Assembly (NCBI GenBank): GCA_040235505.1
Contig: JBECKW010000194.1
Location: 1-18,800, forward strand
Source: JBECKW01 sp040235505
GTDB taxonomy: Bacteria; Desulfobacterota; Desulfobacteria; Desulfobacterales; JAFDDL01
Length of the DNA stretch: 18,800 bases
Reading direction: 5' to 3'
The notes under the pieces: model-generated
What the model was told of the DNA's origin: nothing
Database searches by the model: none
What the model saw: the letters and a program-made list of their open reading frames with translations, nothing else
Translations under genes and position numbers: made by a program
Shown here: positions 1-7,306 of the stretch, one piece after another
Numbering within the stretch: position 1 is the stretch's first letter
How the letters are laid out: every line of letters begins with the position of its first letter

Positions 1-719
1 GCCCTTGACAACCTTGAAAGTTCGTTTTCCCCGTTTTCCTCAAGCAGGAATTCGGCGTCGCCGGGCCGAAAGGCTTCGGCACGGCCGATAATTCTCGAAA
101 TCGGTCGAAGGGCCAGGTGATGAATACGGTACAGCCCGATAAGGGAAAGAATCAGCGTATTGATCAGCAGATAGTACCCGATGAACTTCTGAACGCCCCT
201 GAGTTCGGAGAAGACCGAATCCAGACGTATCGAAACGCCGGCGATACCGGCGATCCCATTCCCTTTATAGATGGGGCCTGCCGCTACCAGATACTTTTTC
301 TGTCGCCAGAAGACCCCCCAGGTGGTACCGGCCGTTTCAAATTGCACGGATCGTTTGCTGAGGGCGTTACCGGATACACGTTGCAGGACGGTATTCATCC
401 CGCTTTCCGATCCGGGCACAACAACCGCATCGCCGCGGGGAGTCATCCACGACACCGATGCGGCATTCAATGACCCAATCAGCGTTCGCATCTGCTCCTT
501 TGTTTCCCCGGTCGCCAGGTCCCCGGATGTTTCCGCATGCATACCGGAAAGGATGTGGGCACCGACCAGCTTCACCAGGAGCGCCCCCTTCTCCTTTTCG
601 GACTTCAGAAGAAGCTGCTGGGTTCCGAATACCATCACCATATCCAGAAGCACCATCGCGACCAGGAGCAGCAGGGCGATCAGAACGAGAACTTTCACTT
701 TTATATTGAGCGGCTTCAA
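1..719 (-). CDS. Membrane sensor kinase, N-terminal part (cut by window edge)
   Basis: This reads as the first 239 codons of a two-component sensor protein; the kinase core would lie beyond the left edge. The N-terminus has a strongly hydrophobic first membrane helix (about residues 8-30, rich in L, V, I and M). A periplasmic sensing region of about 130 residues follows, then a second helix (about 178-197, with YYLLINTLILSLIGLY). After it comes a HAMP-like linker starting at LRPISRIIGRAEAF. I chose the TTG at 719 because AAAGGAGA lies 9 nt upstream and the hydrophobic helix begins right after it. The frame stays open to a stop at 818-816, but the only other start there (TTG at 794) has no ribosome binding site. 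The helix-sensor-helix-HAMP layout is typical of histidine kinases. A chemoreceptor or diguanylate cyclase cannot be excluded without the missing C-terminus. The ligand is unknown. Confidence 0.75.
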   Translation of the reverse strand, partial: MKPLNIKVKVLVLIALLLLVAMVLLDMVMVFGTQQLLLKSEKEKGALLVKLVGAHILSGMHAETSGDLATGETKEQMRTLIGSLNAASVSWMTPRGDAVVVPGSESGMNTVLQRVSGNALSKRSVQFETAGTTWGVFWRQKKYLVAAGPIYKGNGIAGIAGVSIRLDSVFSELRGVQKFIGYYLLINTLILSLIGLYRIHHLALRPISRIIGRAEAFRPGDAEFLLEENGENELSRLSR

Positions 720-871
720 TCCGGCACGTCTCCTTTGATCCCGAGGGCCTTGTTTCCAGAATGCAGTTGCGGGCTTTTTTCGGCCGACTCCCAATGAAAA
801 CCACGCGCTGAAATTTTAATGATTTTCTTGTACATCTTGCGAAATCCTGGCATAATACCGTGTCAATGTTG
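720..871. other. Intergenic region between the small Cys protein and the sensor kinase
   Basis: Apart from the kinase ribosome binding site, the clearest element is a perfect TTGACA on the minus strand at 866-861. It lies immediately after the stop codon of the upstream small gene. No convincing -10 box is found 16-18 nt downstream, so a separate promoter for the kinase is possible but weak. No clear terminator hairpin was seen. Confidence 0.35.
729..736 (-). promoter_or_regulatory. Ribosome binding site deciding the sensor kinase TTG start
   Basis: AAAGGAGA is read on the minus strand and ends 9 nt before the TTG at 719. It is the only good Shine-Dalgarno match upstream of this reading frame, and it supports a non-ATG start. 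Confidence 0.6.
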
Positions 872-1075
872 TTATTTTTTCCCGGCTTTCTGTTTTTCGG
901 AAAACAACATGCAGGAATGCCCGGAACTTTCAAAAACAGTCTTCGAAGGATACACCTTGCTTTTAAATTTCATCGCACGGCATCCATGGGGAAACAGCCT
1001 CTCCCATGTCACATAATAATGACGACATTTATGGCAGTCGATTTTTTTTGAGGATGTTTCCATAACGAGATCCAT
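872..1075 (-). CDS. Small conserved four-cysteine protein, function unknown
   Basis: This is a 67-residue soluble protein with a C-x2-C pair (C14, C17), C32 in PHGCRAMKFKSK and C55 in SSGHSCMLF, spacing that suggests a bound metal. The pattern (CxxCRxxxVTWxxxFPxGCRAxxFKSKxxPSxxVxxSSGxxC) resembles a family of tiny uncharacterised proteins that I recall from many proteobacteria, sometimes carried under unreliable names such as uracil-DNA glycosylase. That is from memory, and no catalytic function should be read into it. Met1 is used here. Met5 (position 1063) is equally possible, because neither has a good ribosome binding site. It is divergent from the adenylate cyclase gene (84 nt between the starts) and upstream of the sensor kinase on the same strand. 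Confidence 0.72.
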   Translation of the reverse strand: MDLVMETSSKKIDCHKCRHYYVTWERLFPHGCRAMKFKSKVYPSKTVFESSGHSCMLFSEKQKAGKK

Positions 1076-1102
1076 CGCCGCCGGAAAAGGAAAATGCGAT
1101 TG

Positions 1103-1132
1103 TTGTTGTGGCTCCTATTATAAAGACATAAT
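1103..1132 (+). promoter_or_regulatory. Possible promoter of the adenylate cyclase gene
   Basis: TTGTTG (1103-1108), an 18-nt spacer and CATAAT (1127-1132) stand about 27 nt before the ATG at 1160, inside an AT-rich divergent intergenic region. Overlapping alternatives exist (TATTAT at 1116-1121, TATAAA at 1119-1124). The position is right but the match is only fair. Confidence 0.3.
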
Positions 1133-1159
1133 GTTTTTTTTCAAGAGAAATAGACCGTT

Positions 1160-3040
1160 ATGATACAACCCATACTATCCAGAAATAAGCAGATCTTCAC
1201 CCGGTACAACGATTTTCGAAAACAGGTTTTTCTGGAACTCGCGCCCAAGGCGGGGGAGGCGGTTCTGTATCTTCTCCCCTGGCTCCTCAGCATCAATCAT
1301 GAGGCATGCCCTGGGTATATCTCCGATCTTGAGCGCCCATTCAAAGTATATAACGTCGATATCGAAAAACATATCCGGCATCGGGAAGCGGTATTCAAGC
1401 GGATTTTCGGGGTAAAGGAATCACGATCCCTGCTGCAGACCGGATCTAATTTTTTCACCATCCATGGCCTTTATACTATCGGCAGTGTGGGGTCGGTCAG
1501 TCAGACATCCGCTTCGGACTGCGATATCTGGGTCTGCTACAACCGTGAGGAACTGTCCGAAACTTCCTGGCGTCAGCTTCATCAGAAGATCAACCTCATC
1601 AAAGACTGGATGGATATGAACCTGAAAATGCAGGTCTTCTTTTTCATCTCTGATGTGGGGGATATCCGAAACAACCGCTTCGGCAGTGTGAATGAGGAAA
1701 GCTCCGGAAGCACCCAGAAGAATCTTCTGAAAGAAGAATTCTATCGAACCTGCATCGTGATATGCGGTAAAATCCCTCTCTGGTGGCTCTGCTATGACAG
1801 GGACCACCAGGCGACGATTCCCTATGAAGACGCGATTCATGAAATCGAACGGATCCGATACGGCCATTATGATATCATCGATTTCGGCGATCTTTTGAAA
1901 ATCGATAAATCCGAATATTTCGGCGCTGCTCTCTGGCAACTTCAAAAATCCCTTTCAAGCCCCCTGAAGTCCATCATTAAAATGATCCATGTGAAGGTAC
2001 TTCTGGAATCTTCCCGGGATATTCCCATCTGCCACCATTTCCGGGAAGCCGTTCTGTGCTGCGGAGAAGAGGATATTTTTCCCGACCCCAGTATTTTCAC
2101 CATGAATGCCATTCTCGACTATTATGGTGAAATAGGAAATCTGAGCACCCAGAAGCTTTTAAGGGAATGCTTTTTTCTTCGTTGTGACATCAAGCCCCAG
2201 AGCAACCGTACACCACTTAAAAACCTGCTGGCGAAAGAGCTGTTCAGGCGACATGCCATCGATATCCGGAAAAGAATCCGTCTGAGTCATTTCCGTCGCT
2301 GGGAATTTAACGCCCAAATCATTCTGGGGGATCGGCTGTTCCGTCTGCTTCTGAAAAGTTATCGCGAAATATCGGCCACCCAATCGAACATGGTAACGAA
2401 AATCAACAAACGTGATTTCACCATTATCGGAAGAAAAATTCTTGCCAGCTATCAGACGAAGGAGAACAAAGTCCGCGTCCTTCAAAAACCCATCGGGAAT
2501 CTGAGTTCTCCATTCCTGACCCTGCAGCTCAAAGATTCCCAGTGGTATCTGTTCGCCGGCAACAATAAAAATGTCCCGATGAACGTGAATACGGACATTC
2601 TTCGAATCATTTCCTTTATTGTCTGGAACGGCCTTTTTGATCCCAACAAGATCCGCATGGAGCCGAATCCATCAAACGTTACCCTGCAGGAAGTTTTGAA
2701 TCTTGGGAAAAAAATCGGTGATTTTTTGGGGACATTTGACCGTTTCGAGGTAGAGCTTTCCCAATACCTGGAGCGGGAGCGCACTTCAAAAATTCTGGTG
2801 GTGGTGAGTTTCGAAAATGCGTATTACGAAAAGGACATCAATGATTTTTGTGTTATTCACATCAACAACTGGGGAGAGCTCTTTGTCGAAAGGATACGTT
2901 CGCCGAAAAAGCTCGAATCATTTATCCGGCAAGCCTGCGTCGGCCGGTGGCAGCCGGAGATAAACTATTACGTTCAGAGAAACAGCACGTACTACGAAAA
3001 AATAATCGATCGAACCAAGCGGATTATCTTTTCCCTGTAG
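1160..3040 (+). CDS. cyaA: Class I adenylate cyclase, compact form
   Basis: It makes cyclic AMP from ATP in the cytoplasm. The 626 residues align by eye along their whole length with the enterobacterial class I enzyme (CyaA). The nucleotidyltransferase signature is GSVGSVSQTSASDCDIWVC (residues 108-126), with the metal-binding aspartates probably D120 and D122. Further family landmarks are GSTQ followed by EEFYRT, EYFGAALWQLQKSLSSPLKS, and the later WYLF and NTDILRIISFIVWNGLFDP. It ends at a position matching roughly the last quarter of the Escherichia coli protein (848 residues). The C-terminal part of the regulatory region is therefore absent, and the end (RTKRIIFSL, then TAG) looks natural rather than frameshifted. 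The ATG at 1160 has only a weak AAGAGA-type site upstream. No CRP gene lies in the window, so the cAMP target is unknown. It converges on rnfB. Confidence 0.9.
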   Translation: MIQPILSRNKQIFTRYNDFRKQVFLELAPKAGEAVLYLLPWLLSINHEACPGYISDLERPFKVYNVDIEKHIRHREAVFKRIFGVKESRSLLQTGSNFFTIHGLYTIGSVGSVSQTSASDCDIWVCYNREELSETSWRQLHQKINLIKDWMDMNLKMQVFFFISDVGDIRNNRFGSVNEESSGSTQKNLLKEEFYRTCIVICGKIPLWWLCYDRDHQATIPYEDAIHEIERIRYGHYDIIDFGDLLKIDKSEYFGAALWQLQKSLSSPLKSIIKMIHVKVLLESSRDIPICHHFREAVLCCGEEDIFPDPSIFTMNAILDYYGEIGNLSTQKLLRECFFLRCDIKPQSNRTPLKNLLAKELFRRHAIDIRKRIRLSHFRRWEFNAQIILGDRLFRLLLKSYREISATQSNMVTKINKRDFTIIGRKILASYQTKENKVRVLQKPIGNLSSPFLTLQLKDSQWYLFAGNNKNVPMNVNTDILRIISFIVWNGLFDPNKIRMEPNPSNVTLQEVLNLGKKIGDFLGTFDRFEVELSQYLERERTSKILVVVSFENAYYEKDINDFCVIHINNWGELFVERIRSPKKLESFIRQACVGRWQPEINYYVQRNSTYYEKIIDRTKRIIFSL

Positions 3041-3042
3041 AT

Positions 3043-3143
3043 CTGGACGTTGTGGACGAGGTGGACACAGCGGACCTGGTGGACGACAGGCCAATACCTT
3101 TGTCCACTCCACCCACAAAGTCCACTACGTCCACCCCGTCCAC
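3043..3143. repeat. Inverted pair of 9-bp tandem arrays between convergent genes
   Basis: Five units of consensus GTGGACNNN run on the plus strand from 3043 to 3087 (variants CTGGACGTT and GCGGACCTG). After an 11-nt centre (3088-3098), five units of the same consensus run on the minus strand from 3143 to 3099 (variant GTGGGTGGA). The arms can fold into a long, mostly paired stem of 40 or more nt. It lies between the stop codons of cyaA (3040) and rnfB (3153-3151), so a transcript from either side would carry the hairpin. There is no T-run. A bidirectional terminator or an RNA-stabilising 3' end is plausible; a mobile or amplified repeat family is the alternative. Confidence 0.85.
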
Positions 3144-3150
3144 TCTTTCA

Positions 3151-4062
3151 CTACCCCCTCCACTCCGTATCATCCACAGTCGTCTTAAAATCCGCTGAAA
3201 TGACTTCCGGCAGCTCTTCATCCCTTGTCTCTTCCAGATCCTTCGGACTGGGCTTCCCGACAAACACCAATCGCTTCTGGGGACATTTTTCCATCGCCTT
3301 GATCAAGTCCCCGATACATTCGTGTCCATATTCGTCATAGTCGATGGTGCTGAGGTTCTCTTTCATTTTAAAGAGGTTGCATAGCCTCGTACAGGTTTTG
3401 CAGCCAATACAACCGACTTTGCAGACAGCTTTTACTTCCCTCCCGGTGTCCAGGTTGGAACAGGCCACTACCATCATCTTTTCAGCCTTGAAGGGCGCCA
3501 TGGTGATGATATTTCTCGGACAGACCCGTGAGCAGGCTTTACATCCGATACATTTTTCATAATCCACTTGTGACAACCCGTCTATTACGTGAATCGCATC
3601 ATACTCGCAGGCTCGCTCGCAATCTCCGAATCCCAGGCATCCATAGGTGCATCCCTGAATATCGGCCACCAGATTGGCGGCGGCACAACGCATCTCGCCG
3701 CTGTATTGGCTCCGGTGCAGCCGATCATCATGCCGTGCGCCGCAGTTAATCACCGGACGGTAGGGCAGGCTTTCCCCCACTTCAATCCCCATAATAGAGG
3801 CGATATCACTGGCGCATGCCGCGCCACCGACATTACAGAGGGTTACCTCCGCCTCTCCGGCGGCAATGGCTTCGGCATATTCGCCGCATCCCACAAACCC
3901 GCATCCACCGCAATTGGCACCGGGAAGCGCATTGCCGATGGCTTCCACCCTCGGGTCTACCTCCACGTGGAAGGTTTTGTTGGCCCATCCCAGCACGAAA
4001 GTTAAAATCAGTGCCATTGCCAATAGAGTCCCGGCCGAAAGGCCTACTGTCACCAGTGTCAT
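3151..4062 (-). CDS. rnfB: Rnf complex subunit B, electron-transferring iron-sulfur protein
   Basis: RnfB takes electrons from reduced ferredoxin at the cytoplasmic face and passes them through its clusters into the membrane part of Rnf. The 303 residues have one N-terminal membrane helix (about 5-25). A four-cysteine cluster motif follows (C51, C54, C59, C76, in GANCGGCGFVGCGEYAEAIA). Then come a cysteine-rich ferredoxin region with C142, C148 and C152, the CIGCKACSRVCP motif (C171-C181), and C201 and C214 with CIGCKTCTRLC (C218-C228). The charged tail (about 265-303) is outside the cluster region. The ATG overlaps the rnfA stop (ATGA), with AAAGGGGGC upstream, so translation is probably coupled. 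It is the last gene of the operon. The final codons (VDDTEWRG) are GTGGA-rich, like the adjoining repeat. Confidence 0.95.
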   Translation of the reverse strand: MTLVTVGLSAGTLLAMALILTFVLGWANKTFHVEVDPRVEAIGNALPGANCGGCGFVGCGEYAEAIAAGEAEVTLCNVGGAACASDIASIMGIEVGESLPYRPVINCGARHDDRLHRSQYSGEMRCAAANLVADIQGCTYGCLGFGDCERACEYDAIHVIDGLSQVDYEKCIGCKACSRVCPRNIITMAPFKAEKMMVVACSNLDTGREVKAVCKVGCIGCKTCTRLCNLFKMKENLSTIDYDEYGHECIGDLIKAMEKCPQKRLVFVGKPSPKDLEETRDEELPEVISADFKTTVDDTEWRG

Positions 4063-4874
4063 GTATTTTGCCCCCTTTCCTGAAGGGCTTCTGTTTTTTG
4101 GTTTTCTACAGATGCCATATGGGCGGAGGTCGCATCCGCCTGCTCAGTCGCCGCCGCCACCTCCGGTCCGGATGCAGTGGAGGTTAGTGCCTTTTTAAGC
4201 CCAGAATCGACCCCGGTAAATCCCATAAATCCCATGGCGAGAATGCCGGCCACGATCAGGGTGATGGCAGCGCCTTTGAAGGGTTTCGGCACATCGCACA
4301 GATCGAGGTCTTCCCTCAGGCCGGCCATGATGACGATGGCAATGGTGAACCCGACTCCGCCGAACATCGCCAGCGTCAGAGACCTTCCCAGATCCCAGGC
4401 ATCCGCCGGGTTGTCCACCCCGACGATGTTGCTCATGATCTTAAGACAGGCGAACAGAATGGCGCAGTTGGTGGTAATCAGGGGCAGAAACACCCCGAAG
4501 GATTTATACAGCGCCGGGTAGTACTTGCGCACATACATTTCCACAAACTGAACGGATGCCGCAATGGCGAATATATAAACGATATAACTGAGAACGGTGA
4601 GATCGACCTTCGCCGCAGACTCCGCACTCATGAAAAAGCCCGCGATCCAGGCGGACAGCGGAGCACCGGGTGCAAGAATGTAGGTGGTGATGGCCCAACT
4701 GATGAGCGCCGCGATGGTCATTACAAACGTCACGGCACATCCCATGCCGAATGCCATGTCCACTCTGCGGGAAACGCCGATGAAAGGGCAGATGCCCACA
4801 AAATAGTACAACACGAAGTTGTTGATCAGGGCGGCGCTGATTGCGATCAGAAAAATGTCGATAATGTAGCTCAT
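4059..4874 (-). CDS. rnfA: Rnf complex subunit A, integral membrane protein, with C-terminal tail
   Basis: RnfA pairs with RnfE in the membrane. In solved Rnf structures the two hold an iron-sulfur cluster in the membrane between cysteines of both chains; the matching residues here are C29 (FVGICPFIGVS) and C137 (LITTNCAIL). There are six hydrophobic segments, and the family sequences NNFVL, FLPLITTNCA and the DVPKPFKG region are all present. The protein has 271 residues, against about 190 in E. coli RnfA. About 20-25 extra residues follow the second helix, and a hydrophilic, alanine-rich tail of about 50 residues (222-271) follows the last helix. The start overlaps the rnfE stop and the end overlaps the rnfB start, both as ATGA, so E-A-B form a translationally coupled block. 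Confidence 0.93.
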   Translation of the reverse strand: MSYIIDIFLIAISAALINNFVLYYFVGICPFIGVSRRVDMAFGMGCAVTFVMTIAALISWAITTYILAPGAPLSAWIAGFFMSAESAAKVDLTVLSYIVYIFAIAASVQFVEMYVRKYYPALYKSFGVFLPLITTNCAILFACLKIMSNIVGVDNPADAWDLGRSLTLAMFGGVGFTIAIVIMAGLREDLDLCDVPKPFKGAAITLIVAGILAMGFMGFTGVDSGLKKALTSTASGPEVAAATEQADATSAHMASVENQKTEALQERGQNT

Positions 4875-5494
4875 GATTTATCCCCTGCTTTCGCTTTTCT
4901 GGCCCCGTACCAGTTCACGGTCCCCAACAGCAGACCGAACGTCAGAAACGCTCCGGGCGGCAGCACCATGATCACCCAGTTGGGCCATGCCGCCGGCATC
5001 ACATGCAGCCCGAAAAACGTGCCGCTGCCGAGTATCTCCCGCACCGTCGCAATGCTCGAAAGTCCCAGGGCAAACCCGATGGACTGCCCGATGGCATCCG
5101 CACCGGCGGTGACCACCGACTGCCGGGAAGCGCACACCTCGCAACGGCCGATGATAATGCAGTTGACAATGATCAGCGGGATATAGGGCCCAAGGGTTTT
5201 GCTCATCTGATACATATAGGCGGCCAGAAACCGGTCGGCGACGGTTACAAAGGTCGCGATGGTCAGGGTGAAAATAACGATCCGCAGGTGCGGCTTCAGA
5301 AGATTCCGAATCAGGCTCGTCATCACGTTTGCGCAGAAAAGAACAAACATGACGGCACCGGCCATGGTAAGAGCGCCCTTCAAGCTGTTGGTGACCGCCA
5401 GCGTCGGGCACAGCCCCAGCATCTGTCGGTAGGTCGGATTCTCCGGCAAAATTCCCTGAATGAACCGCTCCAGCGGTGTAGGTTCCTGGGCCAT
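4871..5494 (-). CDS. rnfE: Rnf complex subunit E, integral membrane protein
   Basis: RnfE is the inverted-topology partner of RnfA in the ion-translocating core. Its 207 residues are close to the usual family length. Cysteines C29 (LGLCPTLAVTNS) and C112 (PLIIVNCIIIGRCEVCASR) are the expected ligands of the shared membrane cluster. Five to six hydrophobic segments follow, with the family sequences GADAIGQSIGFALGL and REILGSGTFFG. A GGAAG-type site precedes the ATG. It lies 78 nt after rnfG, the widest gap within the complex apart from that before rnfG itself, and overlaps rnfA by 4 nt. Confidence 0.94.
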   Translation of the reverse strand: MAQEPTPLERFIQGILPENPTYRQMLGLCPTLAVTNSLKGALTMAGAVMFVLFCANVMTSLIRNLLKPHLRIVIFTLTIATFVTVADRFLAAYMYQMSKTLGPYIPLIIVNCIIIGRCEVCASRQSVVTAGADAIGQSIGFALGLSSIATVREILGSGTFFGLHVMPAAWPNWVIMVLPPGAFLTFGLLLGTVNWYGARKAKAGDKS

Positions 5495-5572
5495 AGTCAG
5501 CTTCCCGTCCTTATAATTTTCGTTTTATACATTCGATACCCGTCCCCTGATATTCGAAGGTTATTCATTTAT

Positions 5573-6181
5573 TTATTTTTCTTTTTCTCTTAACTTCGGC
5601 CCCACATCCGCCAGCGCGGTATTTACGATCTGAACCACGCTTCTGGAAGAAATGGTGGCGCCGGTGACAGCATCAATCTCGTCGGACTTCGTGGCACCGG
5701 ATTTTGTGACGACCAGCTTGCTGAGGGCGGATTTTCCAACGAATTGCTTCCGCCATTTGCTTTCCGACACACGGTTTCCAAGTCCCGGGGTTTCTTTTTG
5801 TCCCAGGATGAAAAGTCCTGAAATGGCATCGGCATTCGCATCCAACCCCACCAGGAGTTCGATTGTATCCGCATATCCCTGTCCGGATGATTTGACCACC
5901 CAACCGACACACTTCCCTTTCCGCAATGCCTCATACACGGAGTAGGTAATACTTCGACCGGATTTTTCGATCTGAATCGGTTGGGAAACAATTTCGAGGG
6001 AGGTCCCCTGCTCGGCTCCGCCCGGTACGAGTCCCGGTATTTTTTCCCGGGTTTCGTTGATTTTATTTTCCTCAATTTTGGGAGACAGCACCACATGAAC
6101 CGCCGCCAGTGCAGACCCGAAACACAGACACAAAAGCAGTACCAGCCACCCCTGAGCGATATTACTGCTCTTTATTCCCAT
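5573..6181 (-). CDS. rnfG: Rnf complex subunit G, periplasmic flavoprotein
   Basis: RnfG is anchored by one N-terminal helix (about 8-30) and exposes an FMN-binding domain to the periplasm. The FMN attachment sequence is TGAT in DAVTGATISSRSV (residues 173-176), and the modified residue should be T176. Other family parts seen are GKCVGWVVKSSGQGYADTIELLVGLD and GQKETPGLGNRV. I placed the start at the ATG at 6181, giving 202 residues, because AAGGTGAG lies 3 nt upstream. A TTG five codons earlier (6196) would overlap that ribosome binding site. The C-terminus is lysine/glutamate-rich (KLREKEK). Confidence 0.93.
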   Translation of the reverse strand: MGIKSSNIAQGWLVLLLCLCFGSALAAVHVVLSPKIEENKINETREKIPGLVPGGAEQGTSLEIVSQPIQIEKSGRSITYSVYEALRKGKCVGWVVKSSGQGYADTIELLVGLDANADAISGLFILGQKETPGLGNRVSESKWRKQFVGKSALSKLVVTKSGATKSDEIDAVTGATISSRSVVQIVNTALADVGPKLREKEK

Positions 6182-6184
6182 AAT

Positions 6185-6192
6185 CTCACCTT
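6185..6192 (-). promoter_or_regulatory. Ribosome binding site deciding the rnfG start
   Basis: AAGGTGAG on the minus strand ends 3 nt before the ATG at 6181. It makes that ATG a better start than the in-frame TTG at 6196. Confidence 0.6.
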
Positions 6193-6241
6193 TCAATCCG
6201 AATCACGCCAAGCTCTTACCGAGCCACGCCACCAGCCTTTT

Positions 6242-6269
6242 TTCATCCCTCATCCTTCAGTCTTCATCC
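6242..6269 (-). repeat. Four 7-bp tandem units at the rnfD stop codon
   Basis: On the minus strand the units read GGATGAA, GACTGAA, GGATGAG and GGATGAA. The TGA stop of rnfD lies within the first unit. The array fills much of the rnfD-rnfG gap. No function is apparent; it is a short purine-rich microsatellite-like array. Confidence 0.75.
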
Positions 6270-7241
6270 TTTTCTATCCTCCCCAAACGGCGCGGGAATC
6301 GTCCATCTGTTGATAAGCGGTGTTACGCCGTTCATAAGCAGAACGGCAAACATCACTCCCTCGGGGTAGCCGCTGAAAAGCCGAAGCACCATCACCAGGA
6401 TACCGATCCCGGCCCCGAAAATGTATTTCCCCTTGGACGTCAAGGGGCTGGTCACCGGGTCCGTTGCGATGAAAAAAGCGCCGAAAAGAAGTGCTCCTCC
6501 CAACAATTGATGCAACGGCGTCCATGGAGAGCCGGGGGAAACAAGATACGAGATGGTCGAAACGATTCCGGCGGATACCAGGACGCCGACAGGAATCTCC
6601 CAGGATGCGGTCCGCCGAATGCATAGATATATTCCGCCCAGCAGACACGCAAGGGCACTGGTCTCGCCAAGGGAGCCGTTGGTCAATCCAAAAAACAGCG
6701 GGGAGAGGGGAGTTCCGATCCCGGACTGTTTCAAAGCGGTCAACGGCGTTGCCTGGGAAAGGATATCAATACCGCCGCCGGCATGCAGTACATATCCGGA
6801 GGCCCCCATCATACTCGCAAATGCAATCATGACAAACGCCCGGCCCACCATCGCGGGGTTGAACAGATTCATACCAAGACCGCCGAAGATGATCTTACCG
6901 ATTCCCATGGCGACAAAGGAGGCGATGAAGCCAACATACCAGGGGGCTGTGCCGGGAAGCGACAATGCCAGAATGGCACCCGTCACCACCGCTGACAAAT
7001 CTCCAAGATGAAGCGCCTGCCCCCTCATTTTCGTAAACAGCGCCTCCGCCACCAGACAACTGACGATGCAGATGGCAAGCTGCTTAACGGCAAACCATTG
7101 AAAAATCAGAAGCGACGCCACCACAACCGGCGTCAGCGCAATCAATACATCGACCATCATGCGGCGTGTGCTCTGTCCCGCTTTGGACAGGTGAGGAGAT
7201 GGAGCCACACTCAAAAGCGGAGCCGTCGATTCAATTTCCAT
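6264..7241 (-). CDS. rnfD: Rnf complex subunit D, integral membrane flavoprotein
   Basis: RnfD is a polytopic subunit carrying covalent FMN and, in related NQR/Rnf pumps, part of the ion path. The protein has 325 residues and about nine to ten hydrophobic segments. The FMN attachment motif is SQATPLT, with T165 the likely linked threonine. Family stretches include SPHLSK, DLSAVVTGAILALSLPGTAP, GLGMNLFNPAMVGRAF, FFIATDPVTSPLTSKGKYIFG and YPEGVMFAVLLMNG. AAGGA stands 10 nt before the ATG. It lies 65 nt downstream of rnfC. Its stop falls inside a 7-bp repeat array. Confidence 0.95.
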   Translation of the reverse strand: MEIESTAPLLSVAPSPHLSKAGQSTRRMMVDVLIALTPVVVASLLIFQWFAVKQLAICIVSCLVAEALFTKMRGQALHLGDLSAVVTGAILALSLPGTAPWYVGFIASFVAMGIGKIIFGGLGMNLFNPAMVGRAFVMIAFASMMGASGYVLHAGGGIDILSQATPLTALKQSGIGTPLSPLFFGLTNGSLGETSALACLLGGIYLCIRRTASWEIPVGVLVSAGIVSTISYLVSPGSPWTPLHQLLGGALLFGAFFIATDPVTSPLTSKGKYIFGAGIGILVMVLRLFSGYPEGVMFAVLLMNGVTPLINRWTIPAPFGEDRKG

Positions 7242-7306
7242 CCGTAAAATTTCCTTCTTGCCGGTTCATTTTTTAAAATCAGGGGAGGCATTCCCCGTCA
7301 AATCGG

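Noticed and set aside
861..866. Isolated TTGACA upstream of the sensor kinase
   Set aside because: There is no acceptable -10 box at the right distance. It is mentioned in the intergenic entry but not called a promoter.
367..933. 188-codon minus-strand open frame
   Set aside because: It overlaps the sensor kinase in another frame. The kinase frame has the membrane helices, HAMP-like linker and ribosome binding site, while this one is arginine/cysteine-rich and featureless.
7282..7296. Small GGGGA/TCCCC hairpin between rnfC and rnfD
   Set aside because: The stem is only 5 bp with no T-run. It is too weak to call an attenuator, although it sits in a gap where one could be.
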